Both the position numbers and the translations under genes were made by a program. The notes under the pieces are model-generated. The model did no database searches and had not been told where the DNA came from. It saw only the letters and a list, made by a program, of their open reading frames with translations. A stretch of DNA of 64,000 nt from Candidatus Parcubacteria bacterium (lineage in GTDB: Bacteria; Patescibacteriota; Microgenomatia; UBA12405), in contig JAEZTF010000010.1 in the NCBI GenBank assembly GCA_023443725.1, positions 50,583 through 114,582 of the forward strand, in the 5' to 3' direction. Shown here in pieces: positions 40,941 through 49,669 of the stretch. How positions within the stretch are numbered: the stretch's first letter is position 1; every line of letters starts with the position of its first letter.

Positions 40941-41483
40941 ATGAAAATAATTAAAAAATACCAAAGTTTATTTTTATTTTGTGGTGGTTTTTTAATTGCT
41001 TATTTATTATTTAATATTTCTTTAATTAAAGATTTCTTCTTAGGTTTAGGGAGTTTTGGTTATATCGGTGCATTTTTGGGTGGTTTAATGTTTGCTTATA
41101 GTTTGACGGTGGGAATTGGAGTAGCAATTTTATTCACTCTGGTAAAAAGTATGTCGCCTCTAACGCTATCTTTAGTAGCGGGTTTTGGTGCTATGTTGGG
41201 AGATTTGTTGGTATTTAATTTGGTTAGGAAAAAGCTAAAAACAAAAATATCTAAATTTTATAATTTGTTAGACAAAAAAAGTTTTTTAAGAAAAATATTA
41301 GATAACAAAAAATTTAATTGGATATTACCTTTGTTTGGTTTATTGATAATTGCTTCACCATTTCCAGATGAGTTAGGAGTAGCTTTGGTAGGAGAATCAA
41401 AAATGGAGGAAAGTCATTTTAAATTGATCGCTTTTTTAATGAATGCGATTGGAATTTATATATTGATAGGAATGTTTAAATGA
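40941..41483 (+). CDS. Small multi-spanning membrane protein of unknown function
   Basis: I do not recognise this 180-residue protein with confidence. It has about five membrane helices, a Gly-rich GSFGYIGAFLGGLMFAYSLT stretch near the first third, a basic cytoplasmic loop (KKLKTKISK) and SPFPDELGVALVG in the fourth helix region, a pattern reminiscent of DedA/SNARE-associated or small-permease families. It overlaps the Nramp-like gene by 4 nt, so the two are probably made together. Confidence 0.7.
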   Translation: MKIIKKYQSLFLFCGGFLIAYLLFNISLIKDFFLGLGSFGYIGAFLGGLMFAYSLTVGIGVAILFTLVKSMSPLTLSLVAGFGAMLGDLLVFNLVRKKLKTKISKFYNLLDKKSFLRKILDNKKFNWILPLFGLLIIASPFPDELGVALVGESKMEESHFKLIAFLMNAIGIYILIGMFK

Positions 41484-42862
41484 AAATAAAAAATATTGGC
41501 ATAGCCACATTAGAAAAGGCACCTAAACTTAGAAAAATGGTTGGGCCAAGTTTTATTTTGTTGGGATTGGGTTTGGGTAGTGGAGAATTAATTTTATGGC
41601 CTTATTTATCGGCTAATTTTGGATTGGGTATTATTTGGGCAGCAGTTATTGGAATCACTTTTCAATTTTTTATTAATATGGAAATTGAAAGATATACATT
41701 GATAAATGGAGAAAGTGTTTTTGTTGGTTTGGCTAGAAAATTTGGGACAATCTCCCCTGTTTGGTTTATATTGTCGACGATTATTCCATGGATGTGGCCA
41801 GGAATAATATTATCTTCGGCAACTTTAATTTCTCATGTTTTTGGAATTAAATATGCTGATTATTTAGCGATGGGGTTTTTAATTTTAATTGGTTTAATTC
41901 TTAGTTTAGGAAGAGTTTATAAAACTCAAGAAAAATTACAAAAAATTTTGATCTATGTTGGAGTGCCATTAATTTTAGTTTTGGCTGGATTTTTGGCCAA
42001 AGGACATGATTGGCAAGCATTAGCTAACGGTCTAGTTGGGCATGGAGATAATTTTTGGTTTATACCAGCTGGTTTGTCTTTGATGACTTTCTTGGGAGCT
42101 TTTGCTTATTCTGGAGCTGGTGGAAATTTAAATTTGGCTCAATCTTTTTATATTCGAGAAAAAGAATATGGGATGGGTAAATATGGGACTAAAATTACCT
42201 CCCTATTGAGAAAAAACAAAACCAACTTATCTTTGGAAGGTAAGACTTTTTTGATAAATAAAGAAAACTTAAAAGTGTTTAAAGATTGGTGGAAAAAAAT
42301 AAATTTAGAACATATGTTGGTATTTTGGTTGACTGGAGCGACGACAATTTTAATGTTGAGTTTATTGGCTTTTTCAACTGTTTACCAAACAACAAAAGGA
42401 GCAAGTGGTATCAACTTTTTGTTTGAAGAAGCAAATATGATTAGTCTTAGTACTTGGTCAATAGTTGGGACAATATTTTTGGTATTAGTAGGAATTATGT
42501 TATTTTTTACCCAACTTTCGGTGATGGATGCCACAGCTAGAATAAATTCAGAAAACTTAGTAATTCTAAATCAAGATCGATTTAAAATAGAACATTTGTC
42601 GTACTTTTATCATGCTTTTTTATGGGCGCAAATAATTTTAGGGATAATAGTTTTGTTGGTAGGTTTTGATCAACCTCTTCAATTAGTCACTTTAAGTGCT
42701 TTCTTAAATGCAATGACGATGTTGGTTTATACGATGGCGATTTTGTGGCTAAATCAAAAAACTTTAGCTAAAGAACTAAGACCAGTATGGTGGCGAAAAG
42801 CAATATTGGTTTTAATTATTTTGTTCTTTACTAGCTTTACTGGATTGATTTTATTTAATTAA
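41480..42862 (+). CDS. Nramp (SLC11)-related transporter lacking the metal-binding motifs
   Basis: This 460-residue protein has about eleven membrane helices and the LeuT-fold layout of Nramp transporters. The first helix carries GPSFILLGLGLGSGELILWP, where true metal transporters have the DPGN motif, and the sixth helix has AYSGAGGNLNLAQSFYIREK where they have MPHN. Both metal-coordinating motifs are thus replaced. A related group without DPGN is known, with unclear or different substrates, so the solute is uncertain. It converges with the toxin-antitoxin genes with a 2-nt gap. Confidence 0.75.
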   Translation: MKIKNIGIATLEKAPKLRKMVGPSFILLGLGLGSGELILWPYLSANFGLGIIWAAVIGITFQFFINMEIERYTLINGESVFVGLARKFGTISPVWFILSTIIPWMWPGIILSSATLISHVFGIKYADYLAMGFLILIGLILSLGRVYKTQEKLQKILIYVGVPLILVLAGFLAKGHDWQALANGLVGHGDNFWFIPAGLSLMTFLGAFAYSGAGGNLNLAQSFYIREKEYGMGKYGTKITSLLRKNKTNLSLEGKTFLINKENLKVFKDWWKKINLEHMLVFWLTGATTILMLSLLAFSTVYQTTKGASGINFLFEEANMISLSTWSIVGTIFLVLVGIMLFFTQLSVMDATARINSENLVILNQDRFKIEHLSYFYHAFLWAQIILGIIVLLVGFDQPLQLVTLSAFLNAMTMLVYTMAILWLNQKTLAKELRPVWWRKAILVLIILFFTSFTGLILFN

Positions 42863-42864
42863 AA

Positions 42865-43152
42865 TTATCTAGCGATAAAGTTGATATTTAAATCACAGTT
42901 CAAAGCTTCCCCAATTCTTTTTAGTGTTTTGAAAGATGGATTAGCAGATGAAGATTCTATTCTAGAAATAATTGCTTGAGTTGTTTTGGCTTTTTTAGCC
43001 AATTCTACTTGAGAAATTTTTTTCTCAATTCTTAATTCGATAATTTTTTGAGAAAGTTGATATTCTGCTTTTAATTTTTCCCAAGCTTTTTTAAACTCTG
43101 GATCCTTAAGACTTTCTTTTAGATGATTTTTAAAATTATATTTATGGTTCAT
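42865..43152 (-). CDS. XRE-family antitoxin (HigA-like)
   Basis: This 95-residue protein has an N-terminal extension and a C-terminal helix-turn-helix: LRIEKKISQVELAKKAKTTQAIISRIESSSANPSFKTLKRIGEAL, here split as recognition helix TTQAIISRIE and supporting helices. Such antitoxins neutralise RelE/HigB toxins and repress their own operon. It follows the toxin gene, the HigBA order, and has a 24-nt palindrome just upstream of its start. Confidence 0.88.
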   Translation of the reverse strand: MNHKYNFKNHLKESLKDPEFKKAWEKLKAEYQLSQKIIELRIEKKISQVELAKKAKTTQAIISRIESSSANPSFKTLKRIGEALNCDLNINFIAR

Positions 43153-43163
43153 ATTTGTACTTG

Positions 43164-43187
43164 AATTATATCTTTTAAGATATAATT
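43164..43187. promoter_or_regulatory. Palindrome between toxin and antitoxin genes
   Basis: Two perfect 11-nt arms, AATTATATCTT and AAGATATAATT, flank a TT spacer. The site starts 11 nt upstream of the antitoxin start (43152) and ends next to the toxin stop codon. It fits an operator for the HTH antitoxin or a hairpin that separates toxin and antitoxin expression. There is no U-run to make it a standard terminator. Confidence 0.6.
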
Positions 43188-43188
43188 G

Positions 43189-43527
43189 TCAACTATTTAA
43201 TTCCTTTAATCTTTTTAAAGCGATATTAATTTCTTTTTGCGGTGTTTTTTGAGTTTTCTTTAAAAATGCATGCAATAAAGTAATTGAATTTTGTTTTTCA
43301 GCAAAATATAAAATTCTGGTACTTTCTTTACCAAATATTTTTATTTCCCATAATGAAGTTCCATTTATTTTTTTAATATGAGGAATGGCTGAGATTAAAC
43401 CGTATTTTTCAATGTTTAAAAATATATGAAATGTTTTAATTTTAACATTGGGATGTTTATCTAAAAAATCTTTGATAGGATTTTCTTTATTTTTAGTTAT
43501 AAAGTAATTTATCTTACATTTATCCAT
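43189..43527 (-). CDS. RelE/HigB (Gp49-like) toxin
   Basis: This 112-residue protein has the Gp49/HigB pattern: GLISAIPHIKKINGTSLWEIKIFG, then RILYFAEKQNSITLLHAFLKKTQKTPQKEI. The family are ribosome-dependent mRNA interferases. The conserved LWEIR-type strand and the KKTQKTP loop are present. It precedes its antitoxin by 36 nt and diverges from ugd with 65 nt between the start codons. Confidence 0.9.
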   Translation of the reverse strand: MDKCKINYFITKNKENPIKDFLDKHPNVKIKTFHIFLNIEKYGLISAIPHIKKINGTSLWEIKIFGKESTRILYFAEKQNSITLLHAFLKKTQKTPQKEINIALKRLKELNS

Positions 43528-43576
43528 AAAATTAGGATAACATTTTTAGAAACTTTTATCTTTTATATTTTTAAAC

Positions 43577-43582
43577 TATAAT
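43577..43582 (+). promoter_or_regulatory. -10 box of ugd, near-leaderless start
   Basis: TATAAT lies 10 nt before the ugd ATG and no Shine-Dalgarno is present in the gap, so the transcript would begin close to or at the start codon. The -35 region is not distinct. Confidence 0.45.
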
Positions 43583-43592
43583 TTAACCACTT

Positions 43593-44888
43593 ATGAAAAA
43601 AATAGCAGTAATGGGAGTTGGATATGTTGGATTAGTAACTGGTACTTGTTTGGCGGAAATGGGTAATGAAGTAATTGGAGTGGATATTGACAAAGATAGA
43701 GTTAAAAAACTAAACAAAGGTATCATTCCGATTTACGAACAGGGTTTGGAAGAATTGGTCAAAGAAAATCGAAGACAAAAAAGATTATCTTTTACTACTG
43801 ATACTGCTAAGGCTGTTAAATGGGCTGAAGTAGTGTTTATTGCTGTTGGTACTCCTTCCCTACCTGATGGTGGTGTCAATTTGGAGTACGTTAAATCTGC
43901 CGCAGAAATGATTGGTAAATCGATGAATGGTTATAAAGTAATTATCAATAAATCAACAGTACCAATTGGGACTGGTGAAACTGTAGAAAGAACCATCAAG
44001 AGTTTTTATAAAGGTGAATTTGATGTAGTATCAAATCCAGAGTTTTTACGCGAAGGTTCGGCAGTTCATGATTGTTTAAATCCTGACAGAGTTGTGATTG
44101 GTAATGAATCAAAACGAGCCGGTGAAATAGTGATGGATTTGTATAAAAACTTAAAAACAGAATTTGTTTTGACTAATGTAAAAACAGCTGAACTAATCAA
44201 ATATGCTTCCAATGCCATGTTGGCGACAGAAATTTCTTTTATCAATTCAATTGCTAATATCTGTGAAAAAGTTGGGGCTGATGTCAAAGAAGTAGCTCAT
44301 GGAATGATGTTGGATGAAAGAATTGGTCGTAAAGCTTTTTTACATGCAGGAGTTGGTTATGGTGGATCTTGTTTCCCAAAAGATGTTAAAGGCTTAATTC
44401 AAATTTCTCAAGAAAATAATGTTCGTTTTTCAATTTTGGAAGCGGTTGAAAACACCAATGATGCTCAAAAACAATCATTATTGGCTAAAATCCAAAGACT
44501 TTTGGGAGAAAATTTGGCTGATAAAAAAATAACAGTTTGGGGTTTGGCTTTTAAACCACACACTGATGACGTCCGTGAGGCACCATCGCTAACAGTGATC
44601 AAACAATTATTGGATCGAGGAGTGGAAGTAAAAGTATTTGATCCAATCGCCAAAGAACAGGCCAAAAAAGTGTTAGACGGAAATGTAACTTATGAAGATG
44701 ATTTAATGAAATCAGTTAAAGATACTGATTGTTTGGTAATAGTAACTGAATGGCCAGAATTTAAAGAAGTAGATTTGGAAAAAATAAAAACATTAATGAA
44801 CAAACCAAATGTAGTTGATGGTAGAAATATTTTTGATGTAAAAAACATGAAAAAACTGGGCTTTGAATATATCAGTGTTGGACGCTAA
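43593..44888 (+). CDS. ugd: UDP-glucose 6-dehydrogenase
   Basis: Ugd oxidises UDP-glucose twice to UDP-glucuronate using NAD. The 431-residue protein begins GVGYVGLVTGTCLAEMG, has INKSTVPIGTGE, SNPEFLREGSAVHD, the catalytic-Cys motif GGSCFPKDV and a C-terminal WGLAFKPHTDDVREAPS. All catalytic elements of the UDP-Glc/GDP-Man dehydrogenase family are present; the NPEFLREGxAxxD sequence favours UDP-Glc. UDP-GlcA would feed the glycan genes that follow. Confidence 0.93.
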   Translation: MKKIAVMGVGYVGLVTGTCLAEMGNEVIGVDIDKDRVKKLNKGIIPIYEQGLEELVKENRRQKRLSFTTDTAKAVKWAEVVFIAVGTPSLPDGGVNLEYVKSAAEMIGKSMNGYKVIINKSTVPIGTGETVERTIKSFYKGEFDVVSNPEFLREGSAVHDCLNPDRVVIGNESKRAGEIVMDLYKNLKTEFVLTNVKTAELIKYASNAMLATEISFINSIANICEKVGADVKEVAHGMMLDERIGRKAFLHAGVGYGGSCFPKDVKGLIQISQENNVRFSILEAVENTNDAQKQSLLAKIQRLLGENLADKKITVWGLAFKPHTDDVREAPSLTVIKQLLDRGVEVKVFDPIAKEQAKKVLDGNVTYEDDLMKSVKDTDCLVIVTEWPEFKEVDLEKIKTLMNKPNVVDGRNIFDVKNMKKLGFEYISVGR

Positions 44889-44896
44889 AATAAGGC

Positions 44897-46459
44897 ATGG
44901 TTAGGTTTTTAAATAGATTTGGTTTTTGGATATCAATAATAATTTGTGTGGCAATTTATTTGGCCCTGGCCTACAAAAATCCATTTAATGAAAATAGTTT
45001 AATTGCTAATCTGGAACCTTATCCAGATACAATTCTCTACTCTTTTCCAGCGTGGAATTGGGTGAGAGGTAATGGATGGAATTTGGGAGTAAAAGAAAAA
45101 ATAGTAGATATAACTGTACCAAATACTTATGGAATTTTATTAGTACCATTGATGTGGATCTTCAAAGATATTAGATCATTTTATTTTACTAACTTGATTT
45201 TTGGAATTGAAACTTTATTGTTTTTTATGTTGTCTTTGAAAAATTTTTTTGGAAAACAAAAATGGTATTTAATTGGATTTTTAGGATTTTTATTAGCAAC
45301 GAATTTTTATTTTTATAATCAACCACAATTGGTAATGGCAGAAAATGTCAATTATTTATTGGTGGCAATATTTTTATATTTATTGTCCTTAAAATTTGAA
45401 TGGAAACATATTTGGCTAATGATAATTTTGATGTTTTTTACTTTAATTTTGAAAAGCACTAATGTAATTTTGGGATTAGGTTTTGGATTATCTTTTTTAA
45501 TAAAAATATTTTCATCTAAATCAAAACAATTAAATTTAAAAAAAATATTGTTTTTTGGTTTATTTTTATCGATTATTTTTTTAATATTAGTAATTCCTAA
45601 GTTTTTATCTTTAAATTTAAATGCTTTTGGTTTTAAATTTTTTCCTAAAAATTTTCAATTTTATTTTTCGTGTTTAAAAGGAAGTTATTGTCGAAATTTG
45701 TGGTACAACCAAAAATTAATTACTTGGGATTTAGTTGTATTTTTTGTTTTGGGATTCGGATTACTATTTTTTGATAAAAAAAAGAGATTTTTGTCAATAA
45801 GTTTGTTGACACCAATAATTTTATTGGTTTTAGCAATGTCCTTGTTTGTAGATACTGAAGGAAGACATATTGAAATACTGATACCAATCATGTTGATTTT
45901 TACTGGTTTTATTGTTGACAAAATATCTTCTAAATTTAAATATCCAGTATTAATAATACTTTTATTTCTTGGATTGAATCTTTCTTTGGTTGGTTACCAA
46001 ACTAATACTAATGAGTCAAAAATTATTTCTTTAAAAAAACAAGTAGGATTAAATTTTCGTCATAAAGAAGATCCGTGGAATTATTTATGTTTAAAAATGG
46101 TTGATAAATTTATGAAAGATAAACCAGAGGCCTATTTTGGATCTTTTTTATCAATTTATTTTTTTGATGCATATGGAGTAAAGATAAATTATCTACCTTT
46201 GTCAGTTGATCAAGATTTTATGGGAGGTAGGGGTTTAACAAAATATTTTAATCCACCATTAACTAATATTTATAAAGAAAAATTAAAAGAAAAAAAAGAA
46301 ATTTATTTATCTGATTATTATGCCAGTAATGGTCGAGAATATTGGAGATACCAATGGAATCAAATAACCAATTTAGGAAAATTAGAAAAAGTTTTTCAAA
46401 GTCCTTTAGATAATTGTAATATTTATGAATTAAAATTAAAAAATAATGAAAGACAATAA
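44897..46459 (+). CDS. Multi-spanning membrane protein, GT-C-like
   Basis: This 520-residue protein has about ten membrane helices and a soluble C-terminal part. Just after the first helix comes ANLEPYPDTILYSFPAWNW, where GT-C glycosyltransferases hold an acidic residue, and a KNFQFYFSCLKGSYCRNLWY loop carries paired cysteines. I infer an outer-face glycosyltransferase role, but no diagnostic motif is decisive. A TAAGG sequence 1-2 nt upstream is too close for a normal ribosome site. It overlaps the acyltransferase gene by 14 nt. Confidence 0.6.
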   Translation: MVRFLNRFGFWISIIICVAIYLALAYKNPFNENSLIANLEPYPDTILYSFPAWNWVRGNGWNLGVKEKIVDITVPNTYGILLVPLMWIFKDIRSFYFTNLIFGIETLLFFMLSLKNFFGKQKWYLIGFLGFLLATNFYFYNQPQLVMAENVNYLLVAIFLYLLSLKFEWKHIWLMIILMFFTLILKSTNVILGLGFGLSFLIKIFSSKSKQLNLKKILFFGLFLSIIFLILVIPKFLSLNLNAFGFKFFPKNFQFYFSCLKGSYCRNLWYNQKLITWDLVVFFVLGFGLLFFDKKKRFLSISLLTPIILLVLAMSLFVDTEGRHIEILIPIMLIFTGFIVDKISSKFKYPVLIILLFLGLNLSLVGYQTNTNESKIISLKKQVGLNFRHKEDPWNYLCLKMVDKFMKDKPEAYFGSFLSIYFFDAYGVKINYLPLSVDQDFMGGRGLTKYFNPPLTNIYKEKLKEKKEIYLSDYYASNGREYWRYQWNQITNLGKLEKVFQSPLDNCNIYELKLKNNERQ

Positions 46460-47531
46460 ACCAAGCTTAAAATTTAATAGCGAAATGAATTTATTGAAAA
46501 TGATTGGTATCGTTCATGTGGTGGTGAGCCATGTGTATGCACAATTATTTTCTGTTTTAAGACAATCATATTCTTTTCATATGCCACTCTTTTATTTTAT
46601 TTCAGGATATTTTTATAACGAGGATCATGAAAAAGAGAAACGAAAATATATTTGGTCAAAATTTAAAAAGAATGTAGGTTTGTTTTATTTTTACTATTTC
46701 ATAATGATTGTTTTTTCATTATTGATACGTTGGAAATATAGTATTTCTTTGGGAACTATTTCTTGGTACACAATTTTTGTTAAACCATTCACTATGGGGC
46801 CAGAAAATCCTGGATTTTTGATGGGCCCAGCTTGGTTTATATTGTCATTATTTTTGGTTCAGAGTATTTTTATTTATTTATTTCCATTGATAAGAAAATA
46901 TTTAAAAAAGGATTTATATCAAATATTATTCTTTTTATTTTTGGGAATAGGTTCAATTTATTTTGGAAGTCAAAGTTGGTTTAGAAACGAATTTATAATT
47001 ATGATCTTAAGAACAAATGTAGGAATGATGTTTTATTATTTAGGTTATTTTTATAAAAAAAATATTGAAAATAAAATTAATATTTTTAATGGAAAAATAT
47101 TGTCTTTATCTTTATTATTGATGTCACTTTTAGTCATAACTGGTATTAATTTAAAATTTAGTTTTGTTTCAATGGAGTTTGGGGGTCAAGTACTGATACC
47201 AACAATCACAAGTATTATTGGTATTTATATTTCAATTTTTATTGCAAAAGGTTTGGATAAAGTTATAAAAAATGAGAATGATATTTTACATATTATCGGC
47301 AGAAATAGTTTATATATAATGATCTTTCAATTTTTAGTTTTCTTTGTAATTAGTTTTATATTTTTCAAGTCTTACCATATTTTAGATGATTTCTATTCCT
47401 TATTAACTTTATATCCTTATTGTCCTAGTTATATTGATATACATAAATTTTGGCCGTTATATATTGGTGCGGGATTATTATTGCCAGCTTTATACGGTGA
47501 ATTGGTTAGTAAATTGAGAAAAAATAGATGA
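46446..47531 (+). CDS. Acyltransferase 3 family membrane protein
   Basis: The 361-residue protein has about ten membrane helices. The first has KMIGIVHVVVSHVYA with the family His, then SFHMPLFYFISGYFY, which matches the FHMPLFFFISGxF signature of acyltransferase 3 (OafA/NodX/WecH-like). These enzymes move acetyl or other acyl groups to sugars at the membrane. It lies between a GT-C-like gene and a dolichol-phosphate-mannose-synthase-like gene. Confidence 0.88.
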   Translation: MKDNKPSLKFNSEMNLLKMIGIVHVVVSHVYAQLFSVLRQSYSFHMPLFYFISGYFYNEDHEKEKRKYIWSKFKKNVGLFYFYYFIMIVFSLLIRWKYSISLGTISWYTIFVKPFTMGPENPGFLMGPAWFILSLFLVQSIFIYLFPLIRKYLKKDLYQILFFLFLGIGSIYFGSQSWFRNEFIIMILRTNVGMMFYYLGYFYKKNIENKINIFNGKILSLSLLLMSLLVITGINLKFSFVSMEFGGQVLIPTITSIIGIYISIFIAKGLDKVIKNENDILHIIGRNSLYIMIFQFLVFFVISFIFFKSYHILDDFYSLLTLYPYCPSYIDIHKFWPLYIGAGLLLPALYGELVSKLRKNR

Positions 47532-48202
47532 ATATTTTTGTAGTAGTACCAGTTTTCAATGAAGAGTATCGAGCCGTAGAAACAATCAATAAGATTTTAT
47601 TGGTGGATAAAAAGATAAAAATTGTAGTGATAGATGATGGATCAAGTGATAACTCTTTAAAAATATTAAAAGATAATTTTAAAAAAAATAAAAGAGTGGT
47701 TATTTCGAGCCATGTGATTAATTTGGGTAAAGGGGCGGCAATGAAAACGGGTTTGAAAATTGCCTTTAAACTAGAGGCTGAGGCGGTGGTTTTTATGGAT
47801 GGAGATGGTCAACACAATCCAAAATATTTACCAAAATTTATTGAGGAGTTAAACAAATATCCAATTGTGTTTGGCTATAGATCGCTGGACAAAAATGCTC
47901 CTTTTTTAAGAAGAAATGGAAATAGACTTATAAACTGGTCAATGAAAACTTTTTTTAATATCCAAAGGAAAGATTTGTTGTGTGGTTTTTTGGGTTTCAA
48001 AAAAGAGGTTTATAAACAGATAAAATGGCAATCAACCCGATATGGAATCGAAACAGAAATAGCAGTAAAAGTAAAACACAACAAAATCCCCTATTCTGAA
48101 ATAAAAATTGATACAATTTATTTGGATAAATACAAAGGGATGACAATTTTTGATGCTTTTAAAATAATATTTAGACTTCCCTTTTGGTTTCTAGAGAAAT
48201 GA
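47528..48202 (+). CDS. Family 2 glycosyltransferase, polyprenyl-phosphate mannose/glucose synthase-like
   Basis: The 224-residue GT-A enzyme opens FVVVPVFNEEYRAVETI, with VIDDGSSDNSL and VFMDGDGQHNPKYLP (DxD), the dense-motif pattern of DPM1-type enzymes that load a sugar on polyprenyl phosphate. No C-terminal membrane helices are present. Its product could be the donor for the GT-C proteins in the window. It overlaps a DUF2304 gene, the usual partner of such synthases in many bacteria. Confidence 0.88.
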   Translation: MNIFVVVPVFNEEYRAVETINKILLVDKKIKIVVIDDGSSDNSLKILKDNFKKNKRVVISSHVINLGKGAAMKTGLKIAFKLEAEAVVFMDGDGQHNPKYLPKFIEELNKYPIVFGYRSLDKNAPFLRRNGNRLINWSMKTFFNIQRKDLLCGFLGFKKEVYKQIKWQSTRYGIETEIAVKVKHNKIPYSEIKIDTIYLDKYKGMTIFDAFKIIFRLPFWFLEK

Positions 48203-48528
48203 ACATAATCACTTTACAAATAGTTCTGTTAGCTTTTGCTTTATTAATGACCTATTCTTTGTTTTTGCATTGGAAGAAAAAAAATATTACTAATAAGTTT
48301 TTTTTCACCTGGTTATGTATATTTTTTGTATTTGTTTTTTTAGCAATGTTTCCAAAAGTACTGGAACCATTAATGAGAGAGTTATTCATTGTGCGAGTAA
48401 TGGATCTTGGAATGATCGGAACTTTTATGATTCTTACTTATGTAACGGTAGAAAATAATATAAAAATAAAGAATCTAGAAAAAACAATTGAAAAATTGGT
48501 TAGAAGAATAGCTATAAAAAGAAAGTAA
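48199..48528 (+). CDS. DUF2304 membrane protein
   Basis: This 109-residue protein has three membrane helices and a basic coiled tail, with FFFTWLCIFFVFVFLAMFP and ELFIVRVMDLGM typical of DUF2304. The family is nearly always next to a DPM-type GT2 gene and may help dock or flip its product. I start at the ATG at 48199, which overlaps the GT2 stop (ATGA); a TTG five codons earlier is less likely. Confidence 0.82.
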   Translation: MNIITLQIVLLAFALLMTYSLFLHWKKKNITNKFFFTWLCIFFVFVFLAMFPKVLEPLMRELFIVRVMDLGMIGTFMILTYVTVENNIKIKNLEKTIEKLVRRIAIKRK

Positions 48529-48535
48529 TTTTTCA

Positions 48536-49669
48536 ATGAAAAAAATATTAATATTTTCTCCTTATTATAAAAGCCATATTGGTGGATTAGAATCTTTTGT
48601 CGAGGATTTAAATAATGAATTGTTAAAAAATATTTCTGAACTAGAAGTAGTGACAATAACTAGTTTGATTCCTAATAATCAAACTAAATTAGAAATTAAT
48701 AATCGATTAAAAATAATTAGACTACCATTTTTTGAAATTATAGATAACTTTCCTGTTCCGAAATTTTGGAGTAATGATTTTAAAGAGATGTATCGAAAAG
48801 TATTAAATAATGATTATGACTTAATACTTTCTCATACTAGATTTTTTTTGACATCTTTAATGGCTGGTTATTTGTCTAAAAGAAAAAGAATTAAGTGGAT
48901 TCATATCGAACATGGCTCTGATTTTGTCCAAACAAATAATTTGTTTATTAAAATAACTGCTTGGATATATGATCAAACATTAGGTAGATTAGTTTTTAAG
49001 TTGGCAGATGAAATAGTGTCTGTTTCTCAGGCAGTATCTAATTTTGTTTTTCGTTTATCAAAAAGAAAGAGTGATGTTTTTTATCGTGGTTTTAATTTTA
49101 ATAAAATTATCAAAACAAAATCAAATAAAGAATTATTTAGATATAAAGATTATTTTAAAATTGTTTTTATTGGTAGATTGATTAGTGGTAAAGGAACTGC
49201 AGATTTGATTAATGTATTAGCAAAATTACCTATTAATAAAAAATGGATTTGTTTCATCGTTGGAGATGGTGATTGTAAAGAAAATTTGGAACAACAGGTT
49301 AGAAACAAAGAACTTGTTGATAAGATTATTTTTTTTGGTAAATGTAGTCATCAAAAAACATTAGAAATATTAAAAGGAAGTGATTTATTGGTGAATCCAA
49401 GTTATACAGAAGGCATCCCTACCACAGTTTTAGAGGCAGCTATTTTAGAAAAACCTGTTCTAGCTACTGATGTTGGTGGTACTAGAGAATGTTTTTATAA
49501 AAAAATATCTTTATTAAAACCTAATGATGTGACTATTCTTTTAGATAAATTAAATAAATATATTTCTAATAAAAAAATTGATTATGATTTAAAGAAAAAT
49601 AAAGAATATGTGGAAAATGAATTTAATTGGAAAAATATAGTTGACTATTTAAGTAAAAAATATATATGA
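48536..49669 (+). CDS. Family 4 glycosyltransferase
   Basis: The 377-residue GT-B protein opens ILIFSPYYKSHIGGLESFV and carries IEHGSDFVQTNN and FIGRLISGKGTADLI, then YTEGIPTTVLEAAILEKPV with ATDVGG, the GT4 donor signature. It is followed by a coupled GT2 gene (4-nt overlap). The sugar is unknown. Confidence 0.87.
   Translation: MKKILIFSPYYKSHIGGLESFVEDLNNELLKNISELEVVTITSLIPNNQTKLEINNRLKIIRLPFFEIIDNFPVPKFWSNDFKEMYRKVLNNDYDLILSHTRFFLTSLMAGYLSKRKRIKWIHIEHGSDFVQTNNLFIKITAWIYDQTLGRLVFKLADEIVSVSQAVSNFVFRLSKRKSDVFYRGFNFNKIIKTKSNKELFRYKDYFKIVFIGRLISGKGTADLINVLAKLPINKKWICFIVGDGDCKENLEQQVRNKELVDKIIFFGKCSHQKTLEILKGSDLLVNPSYTEGIPTTVLEAAILEKPVLATDVGGTRECFYKKISLLKPNDVTILLDKLNKYISNKKIDYDLKKNKEYVENEFNWKNIVDYLSKKYI

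Noticed and set aside
48184..48198. TTG start for the DUF2304 protein
   Set aside because: The ATG at 48199 overlaps the previous stop as ATGA and gives the normal N-terminus of the family.
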